A stretch of DNA of 64,000 nt, taken from assembly GCF_019880585.1 (NCBI RefSeq), contig NZ_JAINVV010000008.1, forward strand, positions 434,001-498,000, in the 5' to 3' direction. Under the pieces are notes generated by a model that worked only from the letters and a program-made list of their open reading frames with translations, made no database searches and was not told the origin of the DNA. This DNA is from Sphingomonas colocasiae. Its GTDB lineage: Bacteria; Pseudomonadota; Alphaproteobacteria; Sphingomonadales; Sphingomonadaceae. Positions 60,945-64,000 of this stretch are shown piece by piece; position 1 is the stretch's first letter, and every line of letters starts with the position of its first letter. The translations under genes were made by a program, and so were the position numbers.

Positions 60945-61730
60945 TCAAACCGTGGGGATCAGGCCGCCATCGACGCGGAGCGTGGTGCCGGTGACATAGG
61001 CGGCACGCTCGCTGGCCAGGAAGGCGACGCCATTGCCGAACTCTTCCGGGCGACCGTAACGGCCCAGCGGGATCGACGCCTCGCTTTCCGCCGAAACCTC
61101 GCCGACCGAGCGGCCTTCCCGACTGGCCTTGGCCTCGTCCAGTTGCGTGATCCGCGCGGTGGCGATCCGGCCGGGCACGATGATGTTCGCGGTGATGCCG
61201 TCGGCGCCGACCTCGCGCGCCAGCGTCTTGGACCAGCCGAGCAGCGACATGCGCAAGGTGTTGGACATGCCGAGATTGGGGATCGGCGCGACGACGCCCG
61301 ACGAGGTGCTGGTGATGATGCGCCCCCATTTGCGCTGGCGCATGCCGGGCAGGACGCGATCGGTGATCGCGATCACCGACAGGATCATCGCCTGGAATTG
61401 CCGCGCCCATGTGGCGGGATCCTGATGCGAGACCGGCGTCGGCGGCGGACCGCCGGTGATGTTGACCAGGATATCGACGGGGCCGAGCCGGCTTTCGATC
61501 GCGGACACATTGCCCTCGATGGCCGAAAGGTCCGCCAGATCCCATTGCAGGCCAAGGCTCTCGCCACCCATCGCAGCGATCTCCGCCTCAGTCGCGGCGG
61601 CCGCGTCGGCATTGATATCGGCGACCGCCACCCTGGCGCCTTCCTGCGCCAGGATGATCGCGGTGGCGCGGCCCAGGCCACCCCCGCCGCCAAGCACGAG
61701 CGCCGTCCTGCCGCTGATCCCCAAATCCAT
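60945..61730 (-). CDS. SDR-fold protein lacking the YxxxK catalytic pair
   Basis: A 261-residue SDR-fold protein. The cofactor loop is LVLGGGGGLGRATA rather than TGxxxGxG. The region normally holding Tyr-x3-Lys reads LGMSNTLRMSLLG, so Tyr and Lys are both replaced, although the preceding Ser block (ITSTSSG) remains. It may use another proton donor, be a non-redox lyase or isomerase, or be a cofactor-binding partner. ATG 61730 follows AGGAAAGGG. It lies 35 bases after the dehydratase gene and 23 bases before the RraA-like gene. Confidence 0.78.
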   Translation of the reverse strand: MDLGISGRTALVLGGGGGLGRATAIILAQEGARVAVADINADAAAATEAEIAAMGGESLGLQWDLADLSAIEGNVSAIESRLGPVDILVNITGGPPPTPVSHQDPATWARQFQAMILSVIAITDRVLPGMRQRKWGRIITSTSSGVVAPIPNLGMSNTLRMSLLGWSKTLAREVGADGITANIIVPGRIATARITQLDEAKASREGRSVGEVSAESEASIPLGRYGRPEEFGNGVAFLASERAAYVTGTTLRVDGGLIPTV

Positions 61731-61764
61731 GTCCGATCCCTTTCCTGTGTCTGGTCGCGCGGCG

Positions 61765-62883
61765 TTATCGCCAACCCTCGCTGTCGAAGCGCGCGATGCT
61801 CTTTTCGTCGAACCGGTATCCCAGGCCCGGTTCCTCGGGCAGCGCCAGGCCGCCATCGCGGATCTCGAGCTGGCGATCGATCAGTTCGCGGAAATTGAGG
61901 ACCTTCGCATCGGGGAAGAATTCGACGAACTGGCCATTGGGCGAGGATGCGACCAGATGGATATGCAGATCGTGGAACCAGTGGGGGCACATCGTCACGC
62001 CATGGGCGTCTGCAAGCGCCGCGATCTTGCGGAACTCGGAAATGCCGCCGCACACCGCCGCATCGGTCTGCAGGATCGCCGCGGCATCCTTGTCGAGCAA
62101 TTCCTTGAAGCGCCAGCGCCCGGCCTCGATCTCGCCGGTCGCGACCGGAACATGGGTGAACGCGGCAAGCTTCGCGTGATTGTCGATCTGGTCCGGGCCG
62201 AAAGGCTCCTCGATCCAGTATGGATCATAGGGTTCGTAGCGTTCGAGGAAACGCAGCGCGGTGGGAACGTCCGCCCAGGCATTGTTCGCATCGAGCATCA
62301 GCAGCACATCGGGCCCGATCGCGTCGCGCGCGGCGGCGATACGCGCCTCCTCCGACCTCAGATCGCCGCGGCCAACCTTCATCTTCACCGCGTTCAGGCC
62401 GAGCGCGACATAGCTCGCCATTTCCTCGCCCAGCATTTCCGGCGATTTGCCGTCGAGATAATAGCCGCCGCTGGCATAGGCCGGGACGCTGCCCTCGAAC
62501 GCGGCGCCGAGATAGCGATAGAGCGGCAGGTTGGCGGCGCGGGCATTGCAATCCCACAGCGCGATATCGACGATGCTGAGCGCGCGCATCACCGATCCCG
62601 CGCGGCCGTGCAGCAGCACTTCCTGATACATCTGCTTCCACAACAGCTCGGTTGCCGTCGTATCCCGGCCGATCAGCATCGGCGCGAGCAGTTCGCGCAC
62701 CGCGACCGCCACGACGGCGCCGCCCGCATGGCCGGCATAGCAATGGCCGATGCCCTCCACCCCGTCTTCGGTCCGGATCCGGACCAGGCAATAGTCGCGG
62801 CCATGGACCTGCCGCTGCGCGAATGCGGTGGGCTGGCCAAGCGGCATGCGGACGGCGCGCGCTTCGACGGACGTGATTTTCAT
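61765..62883 (-). CDS. mandelate racemase/enolase-superfamily sugar-acid dehydratase
   Basis: A 372-residue enzyme. The base motif KxK (NAVKMKVG), metal ligands Asp in LDANNAW, Glu in WIEEPF and Glu in ATGEIE, and the His in CPHWFHDLH are all present, as in the mandelate racemase subgroup. It probably dehydrates an aldonate or aldarate to a 2-keto-3-deoxy acid. ATG 62883 follows GGGGAAA. Neighbouring uronate dehydrogenase and lactonase suggest galactarate or glucarate as substrate, inferred only. Confidence 0.88.
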   Translation of the reverse strand: MKITSVEARAVRMPLGQPTAFAQRQVHGRDYCLVRIRTEDGVEGIGHCYAGHAGGAVVAVAVRELLAPMLIGRDTTATELLWKQMYQEVLLHGRAGSVMRALSIVDIALWDCNARAANLPLYRYLGAAFEGSVPAYASGGYYLDGKSPEMLGEEMASYVALGLNAVKMKVGRGDLRSEEARIAAARDAIGPDVLLMLDANNAWADVPTALRFLERYEPYDPYWIEEPFGPDQIDNHAKLAAFTHVPVATGEIEAGRWRFKELLDKDAAAILQTDAAVCGGISEFRKIAALADAHGVTMCPHWFHDLHIHLVASSPNGQFVEFFPDAKVLNFRELIDRQLEIRDGGLALPEEPGLGYRFDEKSIARFDSEGWR

Positions 62884-62991
62884 GTCTATTTCCCCGGATT
62901 GCTGGCGCGGGCCGTCGCAGCATCCGATGCGCTGCGACGGTTCGCGATATGGCTGTTCATCGGACGGGCGCGCGCGCCCCTCCCCGCTTCG

Positions 62992-63864
62992 TCAGGCGGC
63001 TTCGGCGACGCCGATCGGCTTGTCGCCCTTTGCCCAGAGGCGGTACATCAACCGCGTATATTTCTTGTCGTCGTACAGCGTGCCGGTGTGCAGCGTGCAG
63101 CGGTTGTCCCACACCAGCACGTCGCCGACGCGCCATTTGTGGCGGTAGACGAACCTGTCCTGCGTCACGAATTTGACGATGTCCTCCAGCAGCTCCAGCC
63201 CTTCCGGATTGGGCATGCCGATGACTTCCTTCACCGTGCCCGTGCTGACCCACAGGGCGCGGCGCTCGTTGCGGGGATGGACGCGCACCAACGGGTGGAT
63301 CACATCGGGATTGTCCGCGATCAATTCGGGCGTATGCGCCTTGCGGCCCAGCTCGCGCGTTTCCATGAAATGCAGATAGCTGTGATGCAGCGACAGTGAA
63401 TCGTAGAAGCGCCGGCGATCCTCCGGCAGTTCGTCATAAGCGGCGCAAAGATCGGCCAGAAGCGTATCCGATCCTTCGGGCGGAACCTCCACGCCATAGA
63501 GCATCGTGCACATCACCGGATTTTCGCGGAAGGAATAATCGGTGTGCCAGCCGACCCCGTCATTATGCGCGCCGACCGGTTTCCCATCGACCACCTTGTT
63601 CGACAGAAGATAGATTTGCGGATGCTCGGGCATCGTGAATTGCGTGATCGTATGCCCTTCGGGCTCGTTGAAGCGGGAGATGAAACGGATCAGGTCGTCC
63701 GGCTCGAGCTGCTGGTCGCGCAGCAGCACGGCGCCCCGCAGGTTGAAGACCTCCACCACCGCATCGAGAGTCTCGTCCGAACTCCGGGCGAGATTCACAT
63801 CGAGGATTTCCGCACCGAAGCCCGGCTTGAGCTCTGCTGTTTCCAATCCCGCAACTATCACCAT
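62992..63864 (-). CDS. TauD/TfdA-family Fe(II)/2-oxoglutarate dioxygenase
   Basis: A 290-residue dioxygenase. Iron ligands His and Asp in VGWHTDYSFRE and distal His in RCTLHTGTLYDD; the 2-oxoglutarate Arg is in YTRLMYRLW. ATG 63864 follows GGGAGA; a TTG 21 bases further up is less likely. It is 108 bases upstream of the dehydratase gene and on the same strand. A dioxygenase is not part of known uronate pathways, so it may process a modified sugar acid or an ether-linked compound. Confidence 0.85.
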   Translation of the reverse strand: MVIVAGLETAELKPGFGAEILDVNLARSSDETLDAVVEVFNLRGAVLLRDQQLEPDDLIRFISRFNEPEGHTITQFTMPEHPQIYLLSNKVVDGKPVGAHNDGVGWHTDYSFRENPVMCTMLYGVEVPPEGSDTLLADLCAAYDELPEDRRRFYDSLSLHHSYLHFMETRELGRKAHTPELIADNPDVIHPLVRVHPRNERRALWVSTGTVKEVIGMPNPEGLELLEDIVKFVTQDRFVYRHKWRVGDVLVWDNRCTLHTGTLYDDKKYTRLMYRLWAKGDKPIGVAEAA

Positions 63865-63918
63865 GTTTCTCCCGACGACTTTCAACGACAGTTGAACCGA
63901 CCTAATCCCCCGATGATT

Positions 63919-64000
63919 TCACGTCTTGTCGAGGGGTGTCGGCGGAATTGACCATTTGTCCTTGGCGACGATTTCAGGCGGGATTGCGCAGGACTGTGCC
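63919..64000 (-). CDS. C-terminal end of an unidentified gene (partial)
   Basis: The minus strand reads IPPEIVAKDKWSIPPTPLDK and a stop at the window edge, 54 bases before the dioxygenase start. The codon use is coding-like and the spacing fits a first gene of the operon. No family can be named from 26 residues. Confidence 0.3.
   Translation of the reverse strand, partial: AQSCAIPPEIVAKDKWSIPPTPLDKT

Noticed and set aside
1-64000. CRISPR arrays, tRNA or rRNA genes, insertion sequences
   Set aside because: No spaced direct repeats, cloverleaf-like sequences or transposase motifs were recognised by eye; a covariance-model scan could not be run.

Overview
The window is high-GC DNA from an alphaproteobacterium, most likely a sphingomonad (Sphingomonas, Novosphingobium or Sphingobium type). 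This rests on five large TonB-dependent outer-membrane receptors (TBDRs) in 64 kb, many secreted amidohydrolases, a FecI/FecR system, short-chain dehydrogenases and a TonB-Xanth-Caul type receptor. No rRNA, tRNA, CRISPR array or transposase was recognised. It reads as a string of nutrient-scavenging loci, each with its own regulator and receptor. Family names come from reading the translations; no database search was possible.

Layout. (1) 1-6.3 kb: TetR regulator divergent from an MFS transporter-TBDR-amidohydrolase-S9 peptidase operon, with two near-identical palindromes between them. (2) 6.4-14 kb: TBDR, LysR regulator, aspartoacylase-like deacylase, threonine-dehydratase-like enzyme, aspartate-racemase-like enzyme and amino-acid permease; an N-acyl or beta-hydroxy amino-acid locus. 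(3) 14.2-17.9 kb: two exported amidohydrolases. (4) 17.9-22.9 kb: ECF sigma factor, FecR anti-sigma, TBDR with an STN signalling domain, and a Fes/IroE-like esterase; a cell-surface signalling system probably for a ferric siderophore. (5) 23-43.1 kb: a catabolic regulon with an ACAD10/11-like kinase, acyl-CoA dehydrogenase, CoA ligase, thiolase, three SDRs, an MDR reductase, a TauD dioxygenase, two cupins, an isochorismatase-like hydrolase, a D-aminoacylase-like hydrolase, a TBDR and two MFS transporters. Its promoters share a paired GGTACC element, and a TetR regulator sits inside it. (6) 43.3-61 kb and on to the right edge: pectin and uronate use. This part holds pectate lyase, a large TBDR, an ExuT-like transporter, KduI, KduD, KdgK, uronate dehydrogenase, lactonase, an RraA-like aldolase, a mandelate-racemase-family dehydratase and a LacI regulator. 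Four copies of an ACCGGT-centred palindrome mark the LacI regulon.

How the genes work together. In the central regulon the CoA ligase would activate an acid, the ACAD10/11-like kinase and dehydrogenase would remove a hydroxyl group by phosphorylation and elimination, and SDRs plus thiolase would finish degradation. This resembles the bacterial levulinate (lva) pathway and mammalian 4-hydroxy-acid breakdown; the true substrate is unknown. In the right part, pectate lyase and the TBDR would bring in oligogalacturonides. Unsaturated uronates would go through KduI, KduD and KdgK, while saturated uronates would be oxidised by uronate dehydrogenase and lactonase.

Oddities worth attention: a frameshifted EntS-like transporter (37964-39480), three enzymes lacking family-defining catalytic residues, strong hairpins inside or next to gene ends, and possible gene relics in the two largest gene-free gaps.
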